Shown piece after piece: positions 36,243 through 48,097 of a stretch of DNA of 64,000 nucleotides. How positions within the stretch are numbered: the stretch's first letter is position 1; each line of letters opens with the position of its first letter. The translations under genes and the position numbers were made by a program. This DNA is from Crocodylus rhombifer (lineage: Eukaryota; Chordata; Crocodylia; Crocodylidae): assembly GCA_038503035.1 (NCBI GenBank), contig JAVSML010000047.1, positions 262,972 to 326,971 of the forward strand, written 5' to 3'. Below the pieces are notes generated by a model, which was not told the origin of the DNA, ran no database searches, and was given only the letters and a program-made list of their open reading frames with translations.

Positions 36243-37254
36243 TGTAGCAAAACCCCCAGTTTTTCTTTTTTTTCCTTTTAAAATACATTCCCTCCCTTCC
36301 CCAAATATTTCTGACTTTTTCTCTCCCTCTCTATTCCCAATAGGTAAGTATGAGTCAGCTAAGACACAGGATAAGTTTTAGCATTCTATTTTGGTAGCAA
36401 GTTTTTTTTCCTCTCCTTTGCAAATAAGTGCCCTGTTATGGATATCCACTGTTTTATACTGTATAATCATTATGTTTATATTGATTTTTACTGTGTGATT
36501 ACTGTTTTACTGATTTTTTTTTTTTTTTAATAATACTATATGATTTAGACCTACATATGTAAGTTAGCATAAGTCATGTCAAGTTTCCATTTTGTCAGTC
36601 AAGCCTCCATCTTGTGTCCTCTGTCCGGGTGTAAGCTATGACTCATGCCTAAACAGTCTTATGTAAACTGGTTCCTGAATGAATGGGGATGAATGAGGGT
36701 GCTTGAGATATAATGGTAGCAGGCCTCTACTGAATAATCAACTCAGTGACTGGACCATCAACTCAATGACCAGACCATTGCCTTCCACTGACTTACCCAA
36801 GAACCAGGGATCCAGCATTTGAAAGACAAAGACCCTACAGAAATCATCCAACCCAGACACCTGGAACTGCATTACAACACAGACACCTGGAACTGCATGT
36901 CCTCATCTGGAGTGCATATGCTTAGGGCTGACCCTTGCCTGGACATGCCTCTGCCGCTAGGGTCATAAAAGGTCTGCCTCTATAAAAAGGGGTAGTGAAG
37001 ACAGACTCAGTGGGACACCCTCTCCATCTGGACCAGCACCACACAACACTATCTATCCACTCAGAGGCCCTGCTGGCGACCCCCTCTGGACAACACCTTG
37101 CTGGAGAAGACCCTGACTGGCCATCAAGGATCAACTCACAGCCCAGGATAGGTAGCTATCACCCACCTTCCTTCCCCAAACACAGGATCTAGACTCTGTC
37201 CCTGCACACTTTATCTCCAATCTCTCCACCAAGCCTTTCTCCTCCCCTGCTACC

Positions 37255-37289
<35 letters not shown>

Positions 37290-38017
37290 GAACCAATAAC
37301 TTTGTGGGGCGGTGTAGTGTGTTGTCTGTTTAATAAACCTGTTATTTTGAAACCCTGAGTTGAGTTTTTGTCTTAATGACCTCCCGACCCTCCTCCTTAA
37401 TTTTCTGGCTATCTCCCAGCTTTCTGCCTCTCTGTTTACGGTCCGAGTCTCCCAGCTTTTTGCCTCTCCGTTTCCTGGGTTTCTCCTCCCTGCTACCACT
37501 TATCTGCTTCCAATCTCCCATCTTTCTGCCTCCCTGTTTCCTGGCCCAATCTTCCAGCTTTCTTTCTGCCTCTGTTTCTTGGCTGTCTCCTCCTTGCCAC
37601 CAGGCTTTTTCCCTTGCTTCTACACAGCACCAGGTGACCCCAAGTAACCCTGGGACAGATTAACCCTAAATAACCTCAAACCTCAGTGACTTCGAGTAAC
37701 TTGGGGGCCACTTGACTTTAAGTAACCCTAAGCACCAAGTTACCCCTAACACCCCCTAGGGTTAACACAGCCATAAAAGTACGTGTCTGTGTATTATGTG
37801 TGCGAGTATTGACAACTGATGTTTTTCTAATTTTTAGTGTGTATAGTGTGTATGTGCTTGAATTGGTGATAGGTGTGCATGTGCTTAGACTGGTAGTCTT
37901 GGATGTGTATGTGACTATGTGCCTAATTGATTTTTGTGTGTGTCTATTGCATTACACCCTCCCATCTAACAGAGCAATTTTGAGGCCTGAGAGTTGGCCT
38001 GGCCCCACAGAACAACA
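36243..38017 (+). mobile_element. LTR-A family, copy 3: full-length LTR inside L2
   Basis: It starts TGTAGCAAAACCCCC and ends CCCCACAGAACAACA, giving 1,775 bp that align end to end with copy 2. The flanking tetramers gcct (36239-36242) and ggct (38018-38021) differ at one base, consistent with a decayed 4-bp duplication. A tctataaaaagg TATA box lies at about 36979-36991. A (TG)15 tract follows at 37257-37287, then AATAAA at about 37331. The stretch after the signal is unusually long, about 680 bp. No viral coding sequence is attached. Confidence 0.85.
37257..37287. repeat. (TG)n microsatellite in LTR
   Basis: About fifteen uninterrupted TG units between the TATA box and the poly(A) signal of LTR-A copy 3; shorter TG runs lie at the same place in copies 1 and 2. 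Confidence 0.95.
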
Positions 38018-38110
38018 GGCTTCCCCAGGTACCAGGGAGATCAATGCCACTTCCAGGGTGGGAGCAGATGACTAGATGCCACTGTGTTTATGACCAAGGT
38101 CAGTATGCTT
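38018..38110 (-). mobile_element. L2 LINE, 5' segment (part 3 of interrupted copy)
   Basis: Immediately past LTR-A copy 3 the minus strand reads a short, degraded SPWYLGK-like stretch. It fits upstream of the LKQEGRQLDHRWL-type linker seen on the other side of the LTR (about 36230-36190). How far the L2 continues beyond about 38.1 kb is unclear. Confidence 0.4.
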
Positions 38111-39489
38111 TTTAAAAAAAATCAACCAGCCCAATGATAGAGTAGCTATTAAGATTCATGCAAATCTCCCCTGGGGACTCCTGGAATTCCTGTGGCTCCA
38201 TGAGTCTCAAGGGATAGACAAATCTAGCAAGTCCATCATTATTGCAGTGCTCCCAGCCTGTCCTACCAAATAGATTATTCCTAGGGGTTCCAGGGTCTAT
38301 ACTTCCCACTCTATGAAAGCTTTAGCCCTGCCATTAGCAGCAACAGAGAATAGGAAGCCCCAAGAACTCTACCTGGAACTTCCAAGATCTGGAGACTCTA
38401 CCATGGATCTGGGAGTTTGGAAGTTAGGCAAAATCCCAAGCTCAATTTAATTTTTTTTTTTCTTAATGAAATAGTTCAGTTATTACTATGCAGGGTTTTT
38501 CTCTTGTACAGGACATTCAAAACCAAAACAACAAACAACCAAAATATTTTTTGTTAGAATTACAGAATTTCTTTTAGCATGAAAATTACAAGTTTCAACT
38601 AGTTCTACTCTTGATAGCCACTCTGCAATATATCAGACTCTTAGAAATGTTAGGGACTCATATCTTTAGAGTAGCTTCTTCCCCATTTGAGTCTGGAAGA
38701 CAACAATGAGATCTCATCATTTGATGGCCATCTTCAATCGGTTCTTTCTGGAGAGCCACCAGAGAAAGAGACGTAAACTTGAAAATCAACTCTCTTCTGT
38801 CCCTTCTCAGTGTTCTACTTCCCTCACAAGGAATGGCTTCCTATAAATACTGACCTTTTATTAGAGAAGCAGATCTGGCTCTGTCAGCAGATGCTTCACT
38901 CATCATGTGAATCTTGTTCTTTATGAATGGGTTACGTTGTTTTTGTTTAGCCTTGCAGCTGCTGATGTGTCACTCTCCACTGGAATTTTCCTTGGCCTTT
39001 TTTCAATCTCAGGTTGCTTTTGCAGTAACTTCCTCAGAGTGGGAGTCAGAACAAATTCATTTTCCTGAAGTGTAGTTATGAGAGAGCGTACATTGCAGGA
39101 TGAGAGAGAATATGAGAGAATCTCCATTACTGTGTTTATAGCTACCTGTCGCTATTGATCATTAACTAATCTTGCTAGAAGTATGGCTTCAATTTTCTTT
39201 TTTCAATGTGGATTAAGCAATGTTGCCAGCAAACATTTTTCTCTGTCAAATATTACAGTGGCACACAAAGTTGGAAAGCCATCCCCTCAGACGCTGCTCA
39301 AGGAAGACTTTTATTTTAAAAGGCTCAATTGTAGATGTAGAAAACTACTCGCTGTACTGGCATTTATAAAAATGCAAAACACATAATTAATTGGGATTGG
39401 TTAACTTGGATTAGGAAAAACAGAATTTAAATAATGAGGACTAGGTAATTCTGGTGTTTACTTGGTTTATCAGCTTGCATTATCTAAAG
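38111..39489. other. Unassigned DNA
   Basis: The first part may be further decayed L2 sequence. A basic 68-codon minus-strand frame at 38921-39127 (containing LRKLLQKQPEIEKRPRKIP) has no family match and only a weak acceptor. No confident feature. Confidence 0.4.
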
Positions 39490-40530
39490 CAATGGTTCTC
39501 AACCTTTTCAGACTTAAGGCACCACCTCATAACTTTTCTGAATAAAGCAGCACCCTAAATTTAGAACTAATTTATTTGTTACAGTGCATAAAAGTAATAA
39601 TTAACAATCAATTTTTCAACTCTAGATACCCTCTTGTACTTTGTCAGATGTTTAAATCATCTTCACAAATCGTGAGGACTGTTTTTCTTTAATTTCAAAG
39701 TATAAAAATATTCCAAGCTCTTATTTTCCAGATGTCCATGCATCAGAGAAAAATGTCATTTCAGCTTGGGACCATAGCCTGACTAGATAATTTTTCACTG
39801 CAGACAGTGCATTCAGGTTTGGAATGATGCTCATCACCATACCAAGTAAAACCCAAAGCTAGATAGTTGTCTTTGTGCTGTCTCAGCTTACCTACTTTTA
39901 GTTTAATTTTAAAACCACTACTTGAACTTGTGTTTGCTTCAGGTTCATCGGTTTCTGGGCATAAAGGTTCACTCTTCATTATGGTTTCACTACACAGCTC
40001 ATCAGCTTTTTACATTTTTATAACAAACCTGCCCATTATGTCAGCTGTATTATATTAATTAAAAGTGTATCCCTCATTAACCACTACAAACACCACAGCT
40101 CATACAAGTGAATGCTTGGCACTGACTAATATAAAATGGTGGTGTGGTGTCACAAAATGGGAAGAGCTAAGCTTAGCCACCCAGTCCTGAGCAGGTTGTC
40201 TGAAGATGGAATAGCAGCTTGCTGGTGTGGCTTCTTTAACTCAGAGAAATGGGAAATTCCCCTCTTAGCTTTCTCCTTCTGAGCTTAGTTCATTGTTTAG
40301 ATTATAGAAAAATAGAGCAATTCTTCTGTGGCAAAGAATTCAAAAACAGCACAACGGGTCAGAATGTTTTTGACTTGATGGATTCCTAATTGAAATCCTT
40401 GGGTTTATTTTGTGAACCACATGTGGGTGCTTGCATACCTAATAGTGCTAATACTGCATGGCAACCCATGGCACCCTTAAAGGATTGCATGGCACCGAGG
40501 GTGCCATCACATCCCAGTTAAGAATCAATA
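39490..40530 (-). mobile_element. Internally deleted hAT DNA transposon with 8-bp TSD
   Basis: The left end CAATGGTTCTCAACC and the reverse complement of the right end (TATTGATTCTTAAC) form hAT-type inverted repeats. The flanking octamers atctaaag (39482-39489) and atataaag (40531-40538) match at 7 of 8 positions, the expected hAT target duplication. The minus strand carries the N-terminal part of the transposase with a BED zinc finger, then runs directly into the 3' end. The catalytic and dimerisation regions are missing, so the element is non-autonomous. Confidence 0.85.
39560..39979 (-). pseudogene. hAT transposase N-terminus with BED finger, broken
   Basis: The frame starts MKSEPLCPETDEPEANTSSS and reaches YLALGFTWYGDEHHSKPECT and CTVCSEKLSSQAMVPS, which is the first half of a BED-type zinc finger (Cys-x2-Cys visible). 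A frameshift or stop follows directly. Past it, the downstream DNA in another frame still reads MHGHLENKSLEYFYTLKLKK, the second half of the finger and the following helix, as in ZBED5-like transposase-derived proteins. The His pair of the finger is only partly preserved. About 140 codons of a normally 600-residue transposase remain. Confidence 0.8.
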
Positions 40531-40666
40531 ATATAAAGGCTTGAAGATAGCTTGGATTGATAAATGAGTTAACCTTTTCTTCATTGCTATTTTAACCTGA
40601 GTCATCTCAACTGAGTTAATCAGTCTGAGTTCAAAACATAGCCTTTGTTTGCAGTCCCTTACTTAC

Positions 40667-40856
40667 CTTTCAGCACTGGATGAAGCAGTACCAGAAACTG
40701 TATGGATGACATTGGTTAAGGACAGGAATGTGAAAATGAATCCAAAAATATTAGAAAGAAACAGGAAAGTGCTGGAGATAACTCCTGATTTGGACATGAA
40801 GCCACAGAGCAATCCATAGGAAATGCCTAATATAAAGGGAATTGTCTTAAAGAAAT
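40667..40856 (-). CDS. Candidate internal coding exon, hydrophobic protein
   Basis: On the minus strand a 190-base open segment is bounded by a pyrimidine-rich acceptor (ttgctcttgcttacactag, AG at 40858-40857) and a near-perfect donor (AAG followed by GTAAGTAAG from 40666). The encoded 62 residues contain two hydrophobic stretches (FFKTIPFILGISYGLLCGFM and STFLFLSNIFGFIFTFLSL), then a polar tail ending SGTASSSAER. This looks like part of a multi-pass membrane protein. I do not recognise the gene. It begins with a split codon (one base in the previous exon) and ends two bases into a codon. Neighbouring exons were not found, so it may be coincidental. Confidence 0.35.
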
Positions 40857-41610
40857 CTAGTGTAAGCAAGAGCAAAATACAGCACTTTCTTGGGGATACC
40901 TGTGAGACTCTTCATACTAATGAATGCCACTTTCAATTTGGAATCCATCTGCTTCTTTATTTCCAGTCTCTAGGGAGTCAAAATGCCCCTCTTTGTTTTG
41001 TTAGTCATATTGAAAAATCACTATGTAAACAATAGAGTAATGCTATTTCTAGGAATAACAATACATGAAAATTCTGTGTCCTTCACTCATACATTGTTGC
41101 CAAGAAAAGAGCTGGGAGAACTTATTAGACCAAATTTTATCCCTTGTGGATAAACGCAAAAGCAGCTATCAAGGACTGTGTTATATGTGAGACAGTATAT
41201 CTTACTCTGATTTGTTATTGTCTATTAATTTAGCATGTGATTGTTTTGAATGTACAGTATGAAACTGAAGGAATGTAGCTAAAATACATAGGAAAAAGAG
41301 GAATAAAATTCCTCAAAAGAGACCATAAGTTTCACCCCGAAGACTTACGCATCTGTCAAGGGCAAGGAGGGTAGTAGATTACTTTTGCCTCCATATATTT
41401 TACTACTCTCACAGATTGCTATAAAATGGACATCAGAGATGCTTGTGTGCTTCCAAGGCTCACCAACTGCCAGAGGAATCATGCTCTGCTGCTGGGGACT
41501 GTGTGGGGATGAGATTCGGGTTATCCCCCCCAACCCCTGCTGCACTTTTCCATCTAGGATTTAGGAGTTGTGTAGCGCAGTATGAAAACAGAAACAACTA
41601 AATAGCGTAG

Positions 41611-41700
41611 TGTAGGGGTGGCCAACTGCGGCTCTGGAGCCACATGCGGGTCTTCAGAAGTGAATACGTGTCTCCTTAAATCTTTGTACAAGCACACGGT
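41611..41700. mobile_element. hAT-type terminal fragment
   Basis: The sequence aggggtggccaactgcggct followed by ctggagccacatgcggg resembles the widespread terminal sequence of vertebrate non-autonomous hAT elements. The opposite terminus was not found, so the extent is unknown. Confidence 0.35.
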
Positions 41701-42000
41701 GACCAGCTTCCCTAGCGAAATAGTGTCCTTTGGAAAGCTGAAGCACAGTACGTACTTGTCTGCCTTAGACTTTCCATGGGGCCCTGACTTTTCTACACTG
41801 CTCTGTGCATTTCATAGAGTAATGTTAAGAATTTTTGCATTGCATCAAAACTCAATGTCACTGTCAGAAGCACTGCTGAATAGTACACACCTTTTTATCA
41901 ATAGAATATAGCTCTTTTGGCAAACTTCAGTGATACCATCTGTGTTTTACACTTTAGGTAACAATAGCTGATTAACCTGCATCTCTGTCTTTCTTTTTAG

Positions 42001-42363
42001 GTCTTATTCTTTAGCTGCTCTTTTTGTATGTAACTTGTGCACCAAAGCAGCTGCGATGCAGCCCAGGGCTAATGTTGTATAAGGAGTATCGTCACCATCA
42101 GCTGAACTGAAGAGGAACTTTTTCTTTTTTTGGCTGGGAATTAAGCTTCTCACAGCTAGAATTTGTTTCTGTAGACTTCAAATTATGCAACCCAAACAAT
42201 AAGAAACTAATATTCCATCAGCATTTTAACAAGTTAAAACAAATAATTGGAGCATAAAGAGTCAGTCAAAATTTTCAGCTGTATTAGTGCAGCAGAACCA
42301 GACATCAGAGACTGTGGCTTAAGAACACTAAAAACCACCAAAGAAGATAAACTATGGCAAAAA
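42001..42363 (+). other. Candidate 5' exon with start codon at its end
   Basis: A strong acceptor (branch-like gctgattaac, pyrimidine tract, tctttctttttag ending at 42000) precedes a 363-base segment that ends at a consensus donor GTAAGTA (42364-42370). Ten bases before the donor is an ATG (42354) in good initiation context (A at -3, G at +4), giving ATG GCA AAA A and a phase-1 intron. The rest has stops in all frames, as expected of a 5' untranslated exon, and includes earlier short ATG frames. The gene is unknown and lies on the opposite strand to the candidate exon at 40.7 kb. Confidence 0.35.
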
Positions 42364-42370
42364 GTAAGTA

Positions 42371-44580
42371 ACATTTAATGGTGAAAAACTAAAACTTTTA
42401 TACTGTTGAAAATTAGAGTACAGCTGATATTAACGAATTCTGGATTACTACAAATAATCCTGTAAATTCAGGATGGACAGCTATTGGATATACTGAAATA
42501 ACGAATGAAGGGACAAGAAGAAGGTATGAGATCAATGGGCAGCTACAGGATATACTGAAAGTGAGAGAGAAGGGTACACTGGAGATGTAAGATCAAAGGA
42601 CAATAATGATAAAAACGTTTCAGTTGCTATCTCATAAAGAAACACTGTGAGTCAGCAGAAGTTCAGACAATATTAAAACAGATCTAAGAGGGGATCACAT
42701 TAGAAGCAAGCTACATATTGTGTTTCCTGACCACCAGAGGATGAAATAATAATGGGCTAAAGGCAACATTCAAGCACAAGTTTGTTGAGTACATGTGGCT
42801 TTAGTTTTCAAATAACAGGTTGAAAATGCTTGAAGGGAAGCAGTAAAAAAGAAGTAGAAATGGCTGGCACACAAAATGATGGGTTCATTACTGGGCTTGG
42901 TGTAGGTTTGTCAAAGATGTTTTCAGTTTAAATCTGTTTCCAGTTAATGGCCAATTGTAAGCAAATTAGAAATGGTGGGTTATTTTTTCCCCCACCAGGA
43001 GCCGTGACAGAAATATTATTAACCTTGAAATATTCTGGAAAGTAAAGCCAATTGTTGGCAAACCTATTGATTGACCTAAAAAAACCTAGGTGATATATCA
43101 ACGAAAGTGCAGAAAAAAGAAGTTTTAAAAACAGGCTGGTAAATTTGTATTGTAACCTAATTTAAGGACATCAAGTGGCTATTTAGAATAATTAGTAAAT
43201 CACTGCATATAATACTCATTGCTTTTATAGCATTCTTCATTCATAGAACTCAGAACATTTTAACACAGTGTGTCATTATTCTTGCATTACAGATAGGCAT
43301 AGATTAGTTATGGGCCTAGAATAAGGACTTTGTTATATGTTACCCTTAGGATGTGCTAAAGGCACTTAAAATGCAAACTTCCTTACATTAAAATAGGAAA
43401 ACTTGTTCCAAGTGTACTCTGAGCATCCCAAAGTTATACAACGTTGGGCAAGGAGGATCTCTGGGTTGTGCTATCCAATTCATGTTGTAGGAACATCAGT
43501 ACGCTCTGTGGAGATAAAATGAGCAATTCATGGTCCTGTAGCATCCCAGGATGCGCTGCTTCATCCCTGCCACTCTTTTTCCACATAAAAAGTTTCCATT
43601 TTCCCAAACTCTGCTGTCCACCATGTGGTACTGGCTCTGAGCTGCCCTCTGACCTGCCCTAGGTAACATGACCCCATGGGAATGTAAGTGGGGGTGGGTG
43701 CTCAGAGAGAAGCTACAGCCCCCATCAAGCTACCTGGTCAAGGGAGGTGAGGTGCAGGGTAAAACTGGCCAGATGGCATGTGAATATTTCAGCACAGTGA
43801 ATCACTGCTTAAGTGAACTTTCCTGTGGCTTTTGTCCAGGTCCAGGCAATAGGCACTTGGGAAGGCTGTGTGGCCACTCTCTGGCCTGATGGGGCATGGG
43901 ATTGGATGGGCAGAGGTTGGTGGAGCTGCCTGGTGCATGGCCAGCCTTGGCTTAGGGGCTTCCACAGTTCAGCCCTCTTTCCATCCACAGAGCAGGGATA
44001 GAACCCAAGTTAGAACTGTGCAGGTCAGAGGCTGCATTAACCCGTACCATGCGATTGTCTAGATCACTTTAATTCTGCATGACATTCCAGAGTTTCTAGC
44101 ATGTGCAAATTGTAACAAGTAACAATACCTTCAGTTAAATGGGAAATCCTTAAGAGAGCTGTGAATATAGCCAAGATTACCTGAGGGCAAACAAACTGGA
44201 AGAGTGGAGCCATTTCAGATCATTCAAAATAATGTCCTATACCTAGTTTAGGAGAAGTATTACTATACGGTTGGGTAAGCAATCAAATGAGGTGAGGAAA
44301 ACTAATGATAATATAAAAAACAATCCTACCCCTTCCACAATCCTCTTCCCAATTCTCCTCTGTACCAGAGCAAAGGGCAGTTATGGTGAAACCAAGGCGT
44401 CTCCTCACTGACACTACTACTAAAGGTGGAACACACTTTGAGGAATCAAATGTGGGATCTTCTAAAATTAAGCGGATAAATTCCAGTACTCCAGAATCTG
44501 TGTTGAGGGTGGTCCTATAATCATCTTCAAAATGTAATTAGTAAATTACCTGTGTGGTCTTTATTTCACTTTCATTTATG
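42371..44580. other. Unassigned DNA
   Basis: AT-rich to about 43.4 kb, then a GC-richer block at 43.5-44.05 kb with overlapping short frames and no family match. That block may be a non-autonomous DNA transposon, but matching ends were not found. Confidence 0.4.
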
Positions 44581-44585
44581 TACAT

Positions 44586-45512
44586 GCTGTATTGACTTGA
44601 TAAGAAGGCACCATTCCCCACCCCTTTTAACATGGGGGGTGGGAAAAGCCCCTTGCCTTACAGTCAAGTACAAGGCAGCAGGGGGCAGGCAGCTGCTGTG
44701 GCTCAGGCTCCAGCTCTGGCTCTGGCTCCAGTCCCATTCATGGTTGGGGCTGGAGCTGTGGTTGCTGCCTGCCCCCAACTGTCTCTGTGTGTCTTGCCAC
44801 TCCTCGTCTCCTCTCCCTGTGGCAGCCGTGCTGGCTTCATGCTTTGGCTTTAGGTCTGGGCTGGAGCCATGCTCAGTGCCCCAGGTTGCAGTATGGACAG
44901 AGTCTGCCAGTGTGGCGCAAAGGTAATGGAGGAGCATGAAGGGGATAGAGACTTTGGTGGAGAAGACGGGAGGAAGCGGGGGGATGAGGACCCAAAGCTA
45001 TGGAGGCAGCTTCTGTAGCTGGCAGAAGCGGTGTGGAGGGGGGTGGTGGGGGGAGGCTACAGGGAGCAGGCAAATGTGATGATGAGTGGAGGGGGACAGG
45101 CAGCAGGGAAAAAACTGCCTGCCTCTCTCTCTGCTTGGCTCACTGCCTGCACACTTCCTGCTCCCTACTTTCTGTCCCCCACCATCTGGCCTTCCACATG
45201 CCCCTCTACCACATGTCCCCATTGCCTGCCCCCCACTACCTGCCTCCCTACTGCCTGTCTCCCACCACTTGCTCCACCACCTTCCCTACCACATGGCTTG
45301 TACTGTCTCTCCTATTACTTTCTGGCTCATCACTTCTCCCCCTGCACTGCCTGTACTAGTGGTGGGAATGAATTTAAGATGATTCTCCAGTAATTAGATT
45401 TCACACATGGAAAATTACAATAAATCTATAAATATTCCCTGTATAGAATCTAATCATTGGGGGATTGTCTTAAATTCAGGGTCATCTTGGATTCATGTAA
45501 ATACAGTAAGTA
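44586..45512. mobile_element. Non-autonomous DNA transposon with about 30-bp TIRs
   Basis: The left end ctgtattgacttgataagaa and the reverse complement of the right end (ctgtatttacatgaatccaa) start an imperfect inverted repeat of about 30 bp. It continues into the blocks aaggcacca and aagatgaccc. The interior is GC-rich with ctgcctgcc and ggctctggctc mini-repeats, and yields many overlapping meaningless frames. No transposase. The superfamily was not determined. Confidence 0.6.
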
Positions 45513-47635
45513 GTTCTCAAATAGCTAGATGCATACGCATTTGCAAGATCAGTGTTAACTTTGTTCCTCAATGCATTAGGGCAGATGACACAAATTAACA
45601 CAAATTGAGAGCTTCCTCAGTGGTACTACAACAGTTTTATTCCAGCTGAGGAATCTGGCCTGTTTTCATTTTCTTTCTCTTATTTACTAACTTTTAGGAG
45701 TCATTAAAATGGATGAAGCATGTCCCTTTTCAGACTGTCTTGAGCAGTTTCTGTTATTCAACATGTCTGCTTTTTCAGAGTCCAATTTCTTAGTATTACC
45801 ACTACCAGGTACTTACCCTCAGGAATATTTCAAACTGATGATATTATAATCATTGAACTTTAGGTCCTCATCACTTTTTGATGCTCAGTAGAAAATAACC
45901 TGACTTATTTTCTGGTACTGCCTCCAGAATATTCCTTGGTCTTTTTGTTGTTCAATAACCCATGAAAAGGAAAACCATTTGAACTAACCCTAAACATGTC
46001 TAACTCCCTTAGCAGTGATTCTATTATTGTTATGCCAGTCAATTTTAAAGCAATTAACCTCCTTCCCTCTCCCCCTGATCAATGTTCGTGCTCTCTTACA
46101 TCAGGTTTCCCTTATCTACTTAAAGAAAGTATTTCCTGATCTGCCTGTTTATTTTCCCCTAGAGATTTCTACGATTATTTAACTGCATATGTTCTCTGTT
46201 GAAATAGCTGGAAAATAAAATTTACTGCTTTTCCTTTCTTTTGTCATCAGAAGCTGTTCATCTTCTAAGACGACCAGCCAGTTTTTCCCTGTGTCTTTTG
46301 TATCACATATAAGACAGTATTTTTAAAGGACCTGAAATTTTGTGCAGGTAACTTTAGCTGTTTAAACTGGTTAAATTAACATAAAACCCTGCTAAACTAA
46401 CTGGTAAACCAAATAATCCCCCCATTTCAAAACAAAACAGCTCCCTCGCCATGGACAACAAAATCAACCAAGCAATCCTATCTTGCTAAAACAGCAGCCA
46501 TTCTTCATCATTCAGATTTTTGAAGATGTGTACAAAAAATACTGCTGGGCATACTGAAATTTTGAATTTGTTTTTGAGAGCTCTGTTGAGTTTATTGCTA
46601 TGCCAAAATGTTTTCTCTCCAGAAATATTGTTATGGATTCTCTTTGGAGGGATTTGTCTGGAAGTATCTAAGAAGGATAAGTGAACTCCAATATCTCTTC
46701 ATTTCTCTAGCTACTCCCTCCACCCCCGCCAAAGTATTCTGGGAACCAGAAACATTTAAAGATCCCGTCTCACCAAAATTAAATACTTGCAGACATAAAT
46801 GTAGATACATTTTGGCAGTAAATTTAATAATGAAATACAGTAATGAAATATAAATGATCAAACAGCAGATCTAAGGCATACAAATGATAATTTATAAAGT
46901 GTGCATTCAGCTGGAGAAATAACAATCTTATTAACATTTGAAAGAATTGAAAATTAATTTCTCTAAGTTCTATAATCTTAAAAAGCCTCTAAAAAGTGGC
47001 CAGCCTGTTAGGAAAAACAAATTCTCACCTAGGTTTCAAATTAAGTTTTAAAAGAGCACTTTTATTGGTTCATCTGCAGATGGAATATTTGGCAAGAACC
47101 ACAGTGCAAGGCTGAAAAACACAGATTTTAAGATGAATCCAAATATTTATGCTCTGTTGTCTGGTTCAATGTAAAAAAGCTTACTAAATAAGGCCAATTA
47201 AAAAAATGTTCCTCATAGGTTCTTTTCTAATAAATACCTATTTTTATCCCCTATTAAGTTGTATCTAGGTCTAAACCCAATCTAACTGGCATAAAACCAC
47301 TAATTGTACTGTGAGCAATATTTAGCTTAGTTCTTTTAACTTGTCTTCCTCACGTCTGACATTCTTTTGCTTACTCATTTCTTTTGCCTCTTCTTCTCTT
47401 ACCCAAACTTTGGCCAAGTGAATGCAGGCAAATGCTATAATACATTGTCATTAAACATCTGAGGGCCTTCAACATATTTCAATGGAAGTAAAATATCTCC
47501 TAAATCCAGTAATGTTCTAATATTCTGCTGTAAATATGAACATAAATAATTCATTCAGAGTTTTGTACATTAGTTAGCCTTGGGGAGCAGAGTTAGTTGC
47601 TTTACTGACCTTTGTTAAGAGCAGGCTGCAGGAAG
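45513..47635. other. Unassigned AT-rich DNA
   Basis: Over 2 kb without a recognised repeat or gene; frames are short and unremarkable. Confidence 0.45.
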
Positions 47636-47639
47636 AAGC

Positions 47640-47885
47640 TGCTGAGTGATTAACATTACAAAGAGACAGTTGGAGTTTCTTGGGCATGTTATAAGGAAAG
47701 AGGAAATTGAAAGTCTGGTCGTAATTGGGAAGATTGAAGGAAGGAGAGATTATGGAAGATAGAGGTTGACATGTGAAAAGTCTATCTAAATGGATGAATG
47801 TATTGATACTGGCATTACTGTATGACTTGAAGAGAAGAGATATGTGGAAGACCATGGTCATCAATGTCCTGTTTGGATATGGTAC
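47640..47885 (+). mobile_element. RTE-type LINE, pol C-terminal fragment
   Basis: Across a frame change the plus strand reads GHVIRKEEIESLVVIGKIEG followed by RRDYGR (about 47684-47750), then KWMNVLILALL and KRRDMWKTMVINVLFGYGT up to a stop at about 47887. This order is the C-terminus of RTE-like endonuclease/RT proteins. About 80 codons remain and the rest of the element is absent. Confidence 0.65.
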
Positions 47886-48097
47886 CTAGAGAGAGAGTTA
47901 TAGCAAGAATGGTCTCCTCCTTTATCTTTAGAGTCCCATGTTTTATGTATCTATGTTCTGCTGCAGAAGTCCATGAGATTAGGTCTTTATTCTGCTTCTG
48001 TGTTGTGAATGGTGGGAAGAAAGCCTATTTACTCTGCCTTTCTAAGGGACTTGTTATACAGGAATTTTGGGTGATTCCTGGAATTCTTAACATCTAG

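Noticed and set aside
38921..39127. 68-codon basic minus-strand frame as a possible exon
   Set aside because: The acceptor is weak, no donor is evident at a sensible place and no family match is known to me.
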